A DNA stretch of 64,000 nt from Candidatus Nitrososphaera gargensis Ga9.2 (GCF_000303155.1 NC_018719.1:186001-250000), one strand, 5' to 3'. Shown: positions 44,472 through 53,150, counted from the first letter of the stretch. The notes: generated by a model from the letters alone, not told the origin. Numbers and translations are program-made.

Positions 44472-45305
44472 ATGGTAAAAAAGGACTTGTCTGTAAAAGA
44501 GTTGATAGCGCTCTATGATTATCTCGCAGTACTAGTAGAGGCATATCCTGAGCCAGTAAGGGCAACGGATCTGGCCGAGCGGGCCGAGAAGACTAAGCCT
44601 GCCATTACAAAAATGAGAGATCGCTTAATGAAAGTATGTGACATTAAGGCAATGGCCCTTGAAAAGGGGTTTATCTTAGCTTCCAGCTCCGATATTTTTA
44701 TCAACCTATTCCTTGCCTTTGCCGCAAATGGTAGACATCGGCAATTCTTGTCAAGTAAGTTTGTACGCACTATTATTGATAGTAAGAATATCCACTCAAT
44801 GATGGTAGCAAAATTCCCACTATATGTCAAGTACTTTAGTCAAGATGATACTAACTTTATCATTCATCAAGCAATAGCTGTTGCCTCCAATATGGAGCCT
44901 GATGACCTGAAAATTCTGGTAAGAGCTCTATCCAGAGAAAAACCAAACTTTACCGACAGTGACTTCTTGCTGCGGTTGCAAAAGGTGTTTGACAAGCTTC
45001 AGTTTTCAATCAACAACAAAGATGAATTGTATACTGCCCTTCTGTTACGTGACAAGCTATTCTTCCTAGTTCGTGATTACCTTTGGTCACAGATGGAAGC
45101 TATGGAAATTCTCAAGAGCCTTGAATTGCCTGAAAGAGATGCTTATACCAAAGTGTACAAACATACAATAGACTTCTATCTGAGAAGAATCTTTGATGGA
45201 CTGACCGAACCTATAAAGAAAGCAGCCCACAAGTCTTCGCTTGATGTTGATAAGATTAACTTTAGTGTAGGAGCAAGCGTGTTCGTACAAACAACAACTC
45301 AATGA
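44472..45305 (+). CDS. winged-helix regulator with long helical domain
   Basis: 277 residues. The N-terminal winged helix reads VRATDLAERAEKTKPAITKM, then RDRLMKV and a wing (MALEKGFILASSS). The remaining ~200 residues are all-helical with no family I recognise. It is followed 9 bases later by the kinase-like gene, so they are one transcription unit. The GTTAAC pairs at its promoter are likely its own binding sites, implying autoregulation. Confidence 0.65.
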   Translation: MVKKDLSVKELIALYDYLAVLVEAYPEPVRATDLAERAEKTKPAITKMRDRLMKVCDIKAMALEKGFILASSSDIFINLFLAFAANGRHRQFLSSKFVRTIIDSKNIHSMMVAKFPLYVKYFSQDDTNFIIHQAIAVASNMEPDDLKILVRALSREKPNFTDSDFLLRLQKVFDKLQFSINNKDELYTALLLRDKLFFLVRDYLWSQMEAMEILKSLELPERDAYTKVYKHTIDFYLRRIFDGLTEPIKKAAHKSSLDVDKINFSVGASVFVQTTTQ

Positions 45306-45314
45306 TGATAGGAT

Positions 45315-46160
45315 ATGAATTTGCTCACAATTGGAAGAAACCAAGAGAATGTTGTGGATGAAGATGCACTTGTCTTCTATGAAATAATTTCAAAATGCAT
45401 AGGTCAGAAGCTCGATCCAACAAAAGATAGAATATTCGTAGACAAGCCTGATACACAGTCCCGCAGCTCTGGATCGCACATGCTTTATTGCACTATAAAC
45501 GGAAGCCGACGCGTAGCGCTCAAGAGGTGTTACGATAACTCAGAGTTCCTGAGAAGGGAGTTGGTAATAGCTGATGCCAAAAGGAAATTGATGTTTCCAT
45601 CTTATAACATGTTTAAGATAGATGGTCTAAAGCTTAGAAATACTTTAACCAAAAATAGCTGCACGCTTACCCAAGGATGGGAGAACAAACCCTTATTGGT
45701 GATTGACTTTGGCAATCCCTCTGACATCATAAACCTCAGAGATTTGACGCGAGCTAAAATTGCCAATATGCAGTCATTTTGCCACTCATACGGAAGCTGG
45801 ACAGCTTTCAACATATTCTTTGGAGTACGTGATAGGCATGCTATGAATTTCATTTTTACCAAGAATACCCAAATTCTCCATTCGGTTGACAATGAAGAAG
45901 GACCTCTTGATTCATCGGGCCGTTTCATAGGTGTCAATGATATTGCAATGACTATGAGCCAAAATATTCAAAGGCTAATTGCCGGCGCTAATAGAGACCT
46001 ATGCATCCAGTGGCTCAGAGAGGGGTTTATAGATGGACTCGCAAGGATACGATCGGTTGATCCTTCTTCAATTTCTATGCTTAACGCTAACGAAATAGCC
46101 CTCTTAGAGCAAATGCTGGCTCAAGCACCATCAAATCTGCAAAATGATGTATTCTTTTAG
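45315..46160 (+). CDS. PI3/4-kinase-like (atypical kinase) protein
   Basis: 281 residues. RRVALKRCYDN supplies the nucleotide-binding Lys. The catalytic loop is GVRDRHAMNFIF (D-R-H-x2-N), and the metal motif is HSVDNEEGPLD (D-N-E, where PI3/4 kinases have DFG-like D). This D-R-H-x2-N plus D pattern is the hallmark of the PI3/4-kinase/AFK-like fold, not of HipA or Rio. As a prokaryotic stand-alone kinase beside a winged-helix gene, it could phosphorylate a protein or nucleotide. Partner of the upstream regulator; ends overlapping a convergent gene by 4 bases. Confidence 0.6.
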   Translation: MNLLTIGRNQENVVDEDALVFYEIISKCIGQKLDPTKDRIFVDKPDTQSRSSGSHMLYCTINGSRRVALKRCYDNSEFLRRELVIADAKRKLMFPSYNMFKIDGLKLRNTLTKNSCTLTQGWENKPLLVIDFGNPSDIINLRDLTRAKIANMQSFCHSYGSWTAFNIFFGVRDRHAMNFIFTKNTQILHSVDNEEGPLDSSGRFIGVNDIAMTMSQNIQRLIAGANRDLCIQWLREGFIDGLARIRSVDPSSISMLNANEIALLEQMLAQAPSNLQNDVFF

Positions 46161-46441
46161 GCAGCAACAATCTGGAATACGTTGTATTCGGTCTTTTTGC
46201 TTTCTGGATAGAATATTCCTATGTGTGCTGTTTTGAAGTTCAAAGATGATAATTCGTCTAGGAATTTCCGTTTATCCAGATTAATCTCTGACCATTCAAA
46301 AGAGCGAATATCAGTTGTAAGCCAAGATACTTCGGCAGACTCTAGAACCTTTTTTACTTGGCTGACAAATGCCTTTTTCCCAATCTTCTTTGGTGTACCT
46401 CCTAGAAACAATGATGGTGATACAGTATTGTTAGTTTGCAT
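46157..46441 (-). CDS. hypothetical protein of the HTH-kinase module
   Basis: 94 residues, small alpha/beta, with basic SQVKKVLESAEVSWLTTDIR and a C-terminal beta strand (AHIGIFYPESKKTEYNVFQI). It converges with the kinase gene. Its promoter region carries three GTTAAC sites like those of the regulator gene, so all three genes appear to be one regulon. It could be the kinase substrate or an antidote. No family recognised. Confidence 0.5.
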   Translation of the reverse strand: MQTNNTVSPSLFLGGTPKKIGKKAFVSQVKKVLESAEVSWLTTDIRSFEWSEINLDKRKFLDELSSLNFKTAHIGIFYPESKKTEYNVFQIVAA

Positions 46442-46484
46442 GTATTCACTACTCCCTGTAGTTATTACAGGTAACGTACTATAA

Positions 46485-46517
46485 GAGTTAACCGAAAGTT
46501 AACTAGCCGGTTAACTC
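46485..46517 (-). promoter_or_regulatory. triple GTTAAC operator
   Basis: GTTAAC at 46487-46492, 46498-46503 and 46510-46515, spaced 11 and 12 bases (one helical turn each), 45-75 bases upstream of the minus-strand gene start at 46441. Two copies carry the extended CGGTTAAC form also seen at 44427. Confidence 0.65.
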
Positions 46518-46567
46518 CTTTATCCTCTTTGGAATATATAAAAGCCAAAAAGGATGGCTATAAGTCA

Positions 46568-47924
46568 TTATATTATGAATTTCTGTTGCAAGGCGCTACT
46601 GTATTTCAGATCAAGTCTATCAAATCTGACATGAATTGATCTTGCTATCTGTGCTTTAATATGTTCAGGAATTCCACCATAGCACTTGTTCAATACCTCT
46701 GTATTTTCCCATCCCCCAAGCTAGCAACATAAGCAAGAGACCAGTTTGTTGCTGCCAAATAGTACTGAGCCATTGTATGCCTGAATAGATGCAAAGGATG
46801 ACCTGTAAAGTATAGTCCATCGCCTAATGCATAGATTCTAGTCTTTTCATTCAACCAACTGCTTTTGTCCAATTCGTTGAATATCTTCTTGAATCTGACT
46901 GCCATCTTGTGCATAAAATAAGTCGCTTGTAGACAGTTTGCCTTGTCACTTCCTGCATCATCAAAGAACACAAACTTTCTTTTTGGTAGCCTATCGTAGG
47001 TGGTTTCCACGATTACCCTGCACTCATTTGTTGGGTACTTGATCCACCATTTACCATCCCTCGTCAAGAACCATGAACCCTTCTTTATCTTAGATTCAAA
47101 CTGCTCTACTCTGAATAATGGGGATAGTGCTATCTTGTCCCACATCGTCGATGCCATAGCAAATGCTCTTGCGCCTATATGCAGATCGATGTTCATGAAA
47201 GACCATGTTTCCCATTCACCTTCATTCTCAAGACGCTTGTTTATCCTGTCAATCTGATCAGGCGTCAGCATGATATCCTTGTATTCTCCTAATCTTTCCG
47301 GCGTAGTTGACAAACGTATCTCTTGCCTTCACCATGAGCGAAATTGATGTTATGGGCTGCCAGAAAGCTTCGGTAAGCGTTGATAGTATTGGTCCTTTGC
47401 ATTTGTGGATACGCGGTATTGAACCATGCTAGGAAATTCTGCCAGTATTCTATTGCAATTTCCTTACGTTTTGCAGCATCAATAGGTATGCCATAGCTTA
47501 TGATGGTCTCTGGCATCACCTTCAGCTGGTTGGATATTCCATATACTACGCTTACAACATAACGTATTCTGCTAGCTGGAGTTTTGCCAGATTTAAGAAA
47601 TGTTATCCACTTCTGAATCGATGGCAGCTGGTTGAATGGTTCTTTGTCTAATTGTCTGTATTGCTGTGCCAGCTGTTTCTGTAACGAGACGACAATGTTC
47701 CCATTGGTATCGCGCTTAATTCCCCATCCACCTTCTCTTTCCATTTCAGCGAGATATCGCGATATCGTGCTATGGTCTTTGCCTACGTCTACACCGATAT
47801 CTCTGGTAGTATAGTTACCGTTTTGGATGCTGATTGCAATTGCTTCCTTGACCTTTTCTCTATCCTTGACCTTTAACCCCTTGACCCTCAGACGGCTCTT
47901 TCTTCGTACAAACGTCTGAGCCAC
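46568..47924 (-). pseudogene. tyrosine recombinase (integrase), two frameshifts
   Basis: Frame 1 (from GTG 47924): a winged helix (TTRDIGVDVGKDHSTISRYL), FNQLPSIQKWITFLKSGKTP and a SAM-like core domain. A missing T near 47305 shifts to frame 2: TPERLGEYKDIMLTPDQIDR to HPLHLFRHTMAQYYLAATNW (His-x2-Arg). A missing G in GGGGG near 46723 shifts to frame 3: GGWENTEVLNKCYGGIPEH with the nucleophile Tyr, ending at 46568. All catalytic parts exist across the frames. The layout (HTH, 'LPxIxxW', core, catalytic) is the same as in the intact integrase at 53.5 kb, so it belonged to a related older element. Confidence 0.85.
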
Positions 47925-48134
47925 TTAGGTATCTATCTCCTTGATTGTAACACCGCTCAGAACTAACGCCAGTGACGTGGTAGGGGGATAGATATACCAT
48001 ATAACATCCATGAAAATCTACTCTGCACGCCGGCTTCCCTGACTGGCCTGCAAAGCCACTTTTTGATTGGAATTGTGGGTAATAAAGATGGCCCCAGCTA
48101 GGGACATCCCTGACACAGGAATCCCAGACCATGC

Positions 48135-49249
48135 TTATGTTGAAACGCTGCTTCCTTGTACCATCCGCCTGAGCTGGGCAAGCTTTTCTTCGTATCTTTC
48201 TTGCTTTACGCCGTTGTAGAGTGGCGTCTTGTGAGCATGTACCAGAGGATGACGAGCATCTCCTTGGCCACAGCCGTGATGGCCTTTGCGGCACCTTTCT
48301 TGCTCCTCAGCCTTTCGTAGAACGCCTTCATACGTGGGTCGTGCCTTGCCGCGACCTGTGCGCACTGCACCATGGTCCACCTAAGCCAGGGAGACCCTTG
48401 CTTTGTTATCCAGCCCTTCTTTGACTTTCCTGCTACTGACTCTCTGGTACCTGGAGCCAGGCCTGCGTAGCTTACCAGCTTCCAGGGTGTAGGGAAGCGG
48501 CGTATGTCCACTATCTCTGCAGATATCAGCATCGCAGAGAATATCCCTTGCCTGTCATGCTCAGGATTATCCTGACATCTTCGCTGTCCCAGGCGTACTT
48601 GCATATCTCTTTTGACACGATGTCTATCTGGCAGTTGATGCTTTCTATGGCAGCAATGGACGTGTCCATGATTATCACCTTGTCTATCAGAGACAGCTGC
48701 AGCGACTTGAGCCACTGCAAACCGGACTTGCCGAACATGTCTGTCAGGTCGGTGGTGGTGTAGTCGTACTTGTCCAGGAGCGAGTGTACCCTGTGTTTTC
48801 AAACATGGTCCTGTTCCTAGTGAGCGCTATCCGGTGCCTCACAAGCGCCCTCTTTTTTCGCGGAACTCCTTTGGCGGTACGTACGATCCGTATATCAAGT
48901 CGGCCCTCAGCAGGTCGGCCAGTATACGGGCGTCGAGCTTATCAGACTTTATCCTGGCTTCTGCTATTATCCTTGTCTTGTACGGGTGTGCTACCTTTGT
49001 GTCTATGCCGCTTTCTTCCAAGGCATCGTGAACCTTGATCCACATGTTCCCTGTCGACTCCAGTACAGCTCTGCACGGGTAGTACTTGTGAGCAGCTTCG
49101 ACAAGCCGCGTCCTTCCGTCCAGATCGTTGGCAAAAAAGAACTCATCCAAGATGTTTCCATCGCTGTCCTTTACCGCAGCCCTGCACTTCCTTTTTCCTA
49201 CGTCAATGGCGAGGTTGTTGTATTCTCTTTCCATATCTTTTCTTCTCAC
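48135..49249 (-). pseudogene. IS110-family transposase, multiple frameshifts
   Basis: The N-terminal DEDD domain is clear: YNNLAIDVGKRKCRAAVKD, AVLESTGNMWIKVHDALE, ARIKSDKLDARILADLL. The C-terminal IS116/IS110 part follows: RFPTPWKLVSYAGLAPGTRE, SGKS-like KKGWITKQGSPWLRW and AVAKEMLVILWYML. They lie in different frames joined by single-base losses near 48853 (A run), 48790 (GGG), 48550 (GGG) and 48228. IS110 transposases are guided by a structured bridge RNA from the element end. No terminal repeats are expected, so the element borders are not defined here. Confidence 0.85.
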
Positions 49250-49783
49250 TCTTTCGGTCGTTGGCTTGCAGGCGGCCTACATCCATTCACCCTTTGCAGG
49301 TACTTTGACAGCCGCTCAGAATCCCGGCCCAGTCAAATAATCACTCTCTATGGAGTATGTTATTGACGGGCCTAGCCAACGTGCAGCCTTGCGCAGGGGT
49401 AGGAGATTTTCATGTCGTCAAATAATAAAGTCGGAAAAATTGTTAGCAGTACTTGATATTTGCGGAAGAAAAAGTTTAGTATTTGTATATTTTCAGAGTT
49501 TATTTTGAACCGTGCGACTATGCAACAAGTTATGCAACGCTTTTGGTGCATTAGACGCTTGCAGGAAACGGTTTTCCCAAATAATTAATTCTTTTAAAAC
49601 GGCTATGAAAGAAAACTAGTTCCCCTGATGCTGGCAGAAATAAGAGCATTTGGAATTGCACCATTTTTTCTCACTGCAAGCGCATTTCCCAAATTGTAGC
49701 ATTTTTCATGCGTAAAATGCTACATGCTGCATCATTTTTTCTCCACACGTACATGCTCCACTGGAAACGCATACATGCGCCTA
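49250..49783. other. non-coding stretch between IS110 relic and host gene
   Basis: No convincing gene. The first ~130 bases, upstream of the minus-strand IS110 transposase, are GC-rich with local inverted words (CAGGCGGCC, GGCCTAGCC/GGCTTGC), which could be the end carrying a bridge RNA. The rest is AT-rich and contains one strong hairpin at 49695-49724. Confidence 0.4.
49695..49724 (-). terminator. perfect 11-bp inverted repeat, possible 3' hairpin
   Basis: TGTAGCATTTT - 8-base loop - AAAATGCTACA. It lies 60 bases beyond the stop of the minus-strand oxidoreductase gene, so it could end or stabilise that transcript; it could also be a protein site. The stem is uninterrupted. Confidence 0.45.
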
Positions 49784-50866
49784 CTACTTTTTCGCCTGCT
49801 CTCTAAAGTATGGAATGACCTTGTTACCAAACTGTTCGATGCTTCTAAAGTAGCCCTCTCCCCAGAACCTGATGATAAAGTGGTTGGTCCCTGCCTTGAT
49901 AAAGCGCTCGAGCATCTGGATCACGTCGTCAGGCTTGCCAACCCCGATTGCAGTTCTTGCGACGCTGTCAGGAATCTTCATTGCGGCGCGCTTCATCTGC
50001 TCCATCAGCTCCGGCTTGTTCATGGCATACTCAGTAAAGTACTTGCGAAAGTCAAACTCCGAGTCCTGCTCGATGTTGTGCACCTTTAGCAATTCAGGTT
50101 TGAAGAGACTGACCTTGACAGCGTTTTTCATCTTGTTCCACGCCTCCTCTCCGTCATCGGTGAAATACACGTCGACGTCGTTTGCAAACTGAAAGTTGGA
50201 AAGGTCTCTGCCCAGCTCCTTTGCGTGGTTCCTGATCACGTTTGCGTGGTGCTTGAAGAGCTCTGGAGTGTAGCCTATCGGGATCCAGCCGTCGCCATAT
50301 GTTGCACACAGTTCCAGTGTCTTGGGCGCGCCTGCCGCAATGTATACTGGCGGCCTTGGCTTCCTTATGCTCTTTGCCTGCAGGCATGCGTTTATCAGCT
50401 TGTAGTACTGGCCGTTGTAGTTGACGCGATGATCAGGATCCGACTCGAACAGCCGCTCGATGACTTCAAGCTGCTCCTTGAACTTTGTCACGGGCTTGCT
50501 AAATTCGATGCCAAAGTCAACCACGTTCTGCGCCTCGCCGGCCCCAATGCCAAGGATGCCTCTGCCAAGAGTTATGCGGTCAAGCGTGATCGCAGAAAGC
50601 GCGATTGCAGACGGGTGCCTCCTAATTGCGTCTGTGACACACGTGCCAAGCTCGACGTTTCTTGTGATCGCGCCAAGTGCGGCTAGCATGAGCCATGCAT
50701 CGTTGACTATTGCGTTCTTCCATTGTGGCACGTTGGAATGGTCCATTGCCCATATCGAGTCGTACCCCAGTCTGTCTGCCATCTGGGCGGCAGTCATGAT
50801 CTGCTGTTCGTCAAGCCCAAGCCTGGCGACGTTGAGCCCCTGCGTAAAGCCAAATTTTACCTTCAA
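49784..50866 (-). CDS. F420-dependent luciferase-like oxidoreductase
   Basis: 360 residues with an LLM TIM barrel: KFGFTQGLNVARLGLDEQQI, AQMADRLGYDSIWAMDH, VELGTCVTDAIRRHPSAIAL, TLGRGILGIGAGEAQNV (the GxGxGE cofactor loop) and PVYIAAGAPKTLELCATYGD. It resembles Mer and other F420-dependent reductases or monooxygenases. Composition is host-like. It separates the accessory island from the virus-like element and ends in an RRQAW-proximal promoter region on its right. Confidence 0.85.
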   Translation of the reverse strand: MKVKFGFTQGLNVARLGLDEQQIMTAAQMADRLGYDSIWAMDHSNVPQWKNAIVNDAWLMLAALGAITRNVELGTCVTDAIRRHPSAIALSAITLDRITLGRGILGIGAGEAQNVVDFGIEFSKPVTKFKEQLEVIERLFESDPDHRVNYNGQYYKLINACLQAKSIRKPRPPVYIAAGAPKTLELCATYGDGWIPIGYTPELFKHHANVIRNHAKELGRDLSNFQFANDVDVYFTDDGEEAWNKMKNAVKVSLFKPELLKVHNIEQDSEFDFRKYFTEYAMNKPELMEQMKRAAMKIPDSVARTAIGVGKPDDVIQMLERFIKAGTNHFIIRFWGEGYFRSIEQFGNKVIPYFREQAKK

Positions 50867-51104
50867 ATAGCAAATCCTCCAGCGAACATGAGATGATAGT
50901 TGTCATCAGTACCCATTTTACACTACAGTCAACTTGAGGGTGTATTTTAAGTATTTGAATGCTCAAGCCAAATTTTACAGCAGAATCGTGCACACCAGCT
51001 TGTCAATATAATATATTCAAACTGTCAACAGTGCTTGAATCACCAAGTAAAATCGGAACTGCGTCATCCGTCTCCAGAAACGCCAAAATGACCTAAATTG
51101 AACG

Positions 51105-51316
51105 TGGGATTGTTACATTACTGTAACAATCGCTGTAACATTTCTTTGTTACGTATTTTGTGCGTAACTTTTGTGCGTGTACACTTTGGTTAAAACCGTA
51201 CACAGGAACGTGTACACGTTACAAAAAAACGTGTACGGTGCAATTGTCGATTATCCTAGGTTTGGTTACGGTTTTTTTGGTTTTCGTTACAGTAGACCTA
51301 CAGTAGGCATCTAAAG
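51105..51316. repeat. array of GTTAC/GTAAC and GTGTAC words
   Basis: In about 200 bases the word GTTAC or its complement GTAAC appears at least eight times, and GTGTAC/GTACAC at least four. Palindromic cores include TTACTGTAAC and CGTGTACACG. TTACTGTAAC also matches the operators between the divergent RHH genes at 53.04-53.14 kb. No gene occupies 50867-51383. Likely a regulatory or replication/attachment region of the element; iterons are the alternative. Confidence 0.55.
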
Positions 51317-51383
51317 CGTCAATCTCTTGAAAAATCTGCGTAAAAATGTTTATAGGTGACAATTGCAATATCTGATTTGCGCC

Positions 51384-51809
51384 ATGCCGACAAATCAGTA
51401 TACTTACTTTGATCACAAGATGGGTCAGTTTGTCACAAAAACTGCTAGCAGGAAATTTTTGACCCCGGAAGAACGCCAACTAATTTGGAAACTGCGTAAA
51501 AGGCAACTGTCGATACATTACATAGCAAAGCGGTTAAAGTGCAGCACTCGTACAGTCTCACATTGGATACACAAGTTTGCTGAGGTTGAAGGCCAACAGT
51601 TTTACGACATGCGGAAAATCAATGATCGGATTAGACTGGCTGCTCGCAAGGCCATTAAACAAATCAAACATTCGCGCTGGCCTGTGATTGAATATTTGCG
51701 CAGGAAATTTGAAGAAACAAATGATATCCGATGGCTACCGACAAATATCAGTGACTTTGATCGTTACAATACTTTTACAGTGCGATTGCTTGGAGGGCCG
51801 CCATTCTGA
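51384..51809 (+). CDS. HTH protein at element left end
   Basis: From the ATG at 51384 (MPTNQYTYFDHKMG): 141 residues. LTPEERQLIWKLRKRQLSIH, then YIAKRLKCSTRTVSHWIHKF, is a Hin/transposase-type helix-turn-helix. The rest is basic and helical. It could regulate the adjacent GTTAC array or act as an accessory recombination factor. The stop is 1 base from the next start. Confidence 0.6.
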   Translation: MPTNQYTYFDHKMGQFVTKTASRKFLTPEERQLIWKLRKRQLSIHYIAKRLKCSTRTVSHWIHKFAEVEGQQFYDMRKINDRIRLAARKAIKQIKHSRWPVIEYLRRKFEETNDIRWLPTNISDFDRYNTFTVRLLGGPPF

Positions 51810-51810
51810 C

Positions 51811-52185
51811 ATGGGCAACCATAGTGACAAGTGGACTTCAATTACAGTAAGCAGGGATGTATACAAGGCCCTCGAAAAGACTAAAAAGAATGGGGAAACA
51901 TTCAATGATGTAGTTGCAAGCATGGTTGCAGAAAAAGAACGCTCGAAAAAACAGGAAAGTGAATTGGACTGGCTAGTCCGACAAGGGCCAGATTTTCTTG
52001 TTCCTTATGCCGGAAAATACATTGCAATTTGGAAGCATGAAATAATTGGAGTGGGTAGACACGAGGGTGAGGCGTTGGATGCGGCTAGGAAAAAAGTGCC
52101 TGATTCAAACCCAACGATTATGGGCGTGCCGACACAAGAAGGCTTTATTGGTGGATTTAAAATTGCCAAAACAGCAAATACTTGA
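51811..52185 (+). CDS. RHH-like N-terminus fused to DUF5678
   Basis: 124 residues from the ATG at 51811. WTSITVSRDVYKALEKTKKN followed by GETFNDVVASMV is an antitoxin-type ribbon-helix-helix. The C-terminal LVPYAGKYIAIWKHEIIGVG, then RHEGEALDAARKKVP, matches DUF5678 ('kYxGkyVAvxxgxIvxhG'). DUF5678 genes often precede retropepsin-like genes, as here: the next gene overlaps by 35 bases. Function unknown. Confidence 0.6.
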   Translation: MGNHSDKWTSITVSRDVYKALEKTKKNGETFNDVVASMVAEKERSKKQESELDWLVRQGPDFLVPYAGKYIAIWKHEIIGVGRHEGEALDAARKKVPDSNPTIMGVPTQEGFIGGFKIAKTANT

Positions 52186-52591
52186 ATATCCTTGGCTGCC
52201 TTACAGAACAAGATATTTTGATGTTTTGTATTATCCTGTTGCCAACATCGCAGTGCGATATGGTCATTCAAACAACTGGTTATCTGGGTTATTCGTGATA
52301 GATAGCGGTGCTGACATTACCACTATGAACAAAATTGTTGCTGAAATGCTCGGTATTTCTGACTTTGAATCTGGCGAAAGAATAGAACTGACAGCAGCAG
52401 GGGGTAGTGCCATCGAAGCCCGAATACATAGGGTTGATATCGCTTTTAATGGCATAGTTGTCCCTGACGTTAGAATTGCATTCGCAAAGAAAAACGAATT
52501 GAAAATGTCGCTGCTTGGAAGGCTCGATGTTTTTGATTATTTTGATGTTAACTTGCAGGCAAGGACCAGAAGGACAATTTTGGTGCATTGA
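52151..52591 (+). CDS. retropepsin-like aspartic protease
   Basis: Probable start GTG 52151 (or TTG 52163); about 146 residues. GLFVIDSGADITTMNKIVAE carries the D-S-G-A catalytic motif of retropepsins, and MSLLGRLDVFDYFDVNL the closing strand (I/LLGxxxL-F). Such small cytoplasmic aspartic proteases act as homodimers. In a virus-like element it could process virion or regulatory proteins; the pairing with DUF5678 is also known outside viruses. Confidence 0.7.
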   Translation: MDLKLPKQQILEYPWLPYRTRYFDVLYYPVANIAVRYGHSNNWLSGLFVIDSGADITTMNKIVAEMLGISDFESGERIELTAAGGSAIEARIHRVDIAFNGIVVPDVRIAFAKKNELKMSLLGRLDVFDYFDVNLQARTRRTILVH

Positions 52592-52615
52592 GTAATTCGG
52601 CACATGGGAATTAAA

Positions 52616-53026
52616 TCAATCGGTCGCTGAACCCTTGGACGCCCTAATTTTGGGAGGTCTGAAACCATGATCGATTAATATCTCATATACCTCTTTAATT
52701 GCAAAGCAAAAACCAACATGGCAGCAGTCGGCACTATTGTCAAACTCACAAAATAATTGTTTTTCCTGATCGTTGATATAGACGTTGACATATTGACGCT
52801 TTCTGTGGTCGTAGAGCTCGACATAATTATCACGCTTGTCTTTGTATTCGATGAAGGGGCCATATTGCTGTAATTTCTCGTGATAATCGATATACTGAGT
52901 TAACAAGTTGTCAAGGTAGGCAGTAAATTTTTGATTCTTTGGGCGCTTTGTATCTTTTTCATAAATCTCTTCAAGTCGGCTCTTGACCTGATCCCGTACA
53001 GTTAATACCGTCCAGCCCTTCGCCAT
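52616..53026 (-). CDS. divergent RHH-type regulator
   Basis: The ATG at 53026 (MAKGWTVLTVRDQVKSRLEE) gives 136 residues. The N-terminal ribbon-helix-helix (TVLTVRDQVKSRLEEIYEKD ... FTAYLDNLLTQYI) is followed by an alpha/beta domain with CEFDNSADCCHVGFCFAIKE (four Cys). It is the only minus-strand gene of the element in the window. It faces the RHH gene at 53151 across four TTACTGTA boxes, one of which overlaps its promoter. Confidence 0.6.
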   Translation of the reverse strand: MAKGWTVLTVRDQVKSRLEEIYEKDTKRPKNQKFTAYLDNLLTQYIDYHEKLQQYGPFIEYKDKRDNYVELYDHRKRQYVNVYINDQEKQLFCEFDNSADCCHVGFCFAIKEVYEILIDHGFRPPKIRASKGSATD

Positions 53027-53035
53027 ACTACTGCA

Positions 53036-53150
53036 TTTTACTGTATAATACATTATTATAAAGATATTAGTTTGTCAACTTTTACTGTAACTTCCTATAA
53101 AGTAATTTACTGTATAATGTTTATAAGTTACTGTAAAATCCAGTAAAGGT
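53036..53150. promoter_or_regulatory. shared operator region with four TTACTGTA boxes
   Basis: TTACTGTA starts at 53038, 53082, 53107 and 53128, with a partial inverted copy (CCAGTAAA) at 53140. Boxes 1 and 3 extend to TTTACTGTATAATA/G, so the box overlaps a TATA-like TATAAT. The region lies between divergent RHH genes, as in phage immunity switches. Confidence 0.65.

Noticed and set aside
50990-51316. CRISPR-like repeat array
   Set aside because: The repeated words are 5-10 bases with irregular spacing; no 25-35 base repeats or spacers.
50900-51383. attL of the virus-like element
   Set aside because: No tRNA gene fragment or direct repeat could be matched inside the window; the partner site lies outside it.
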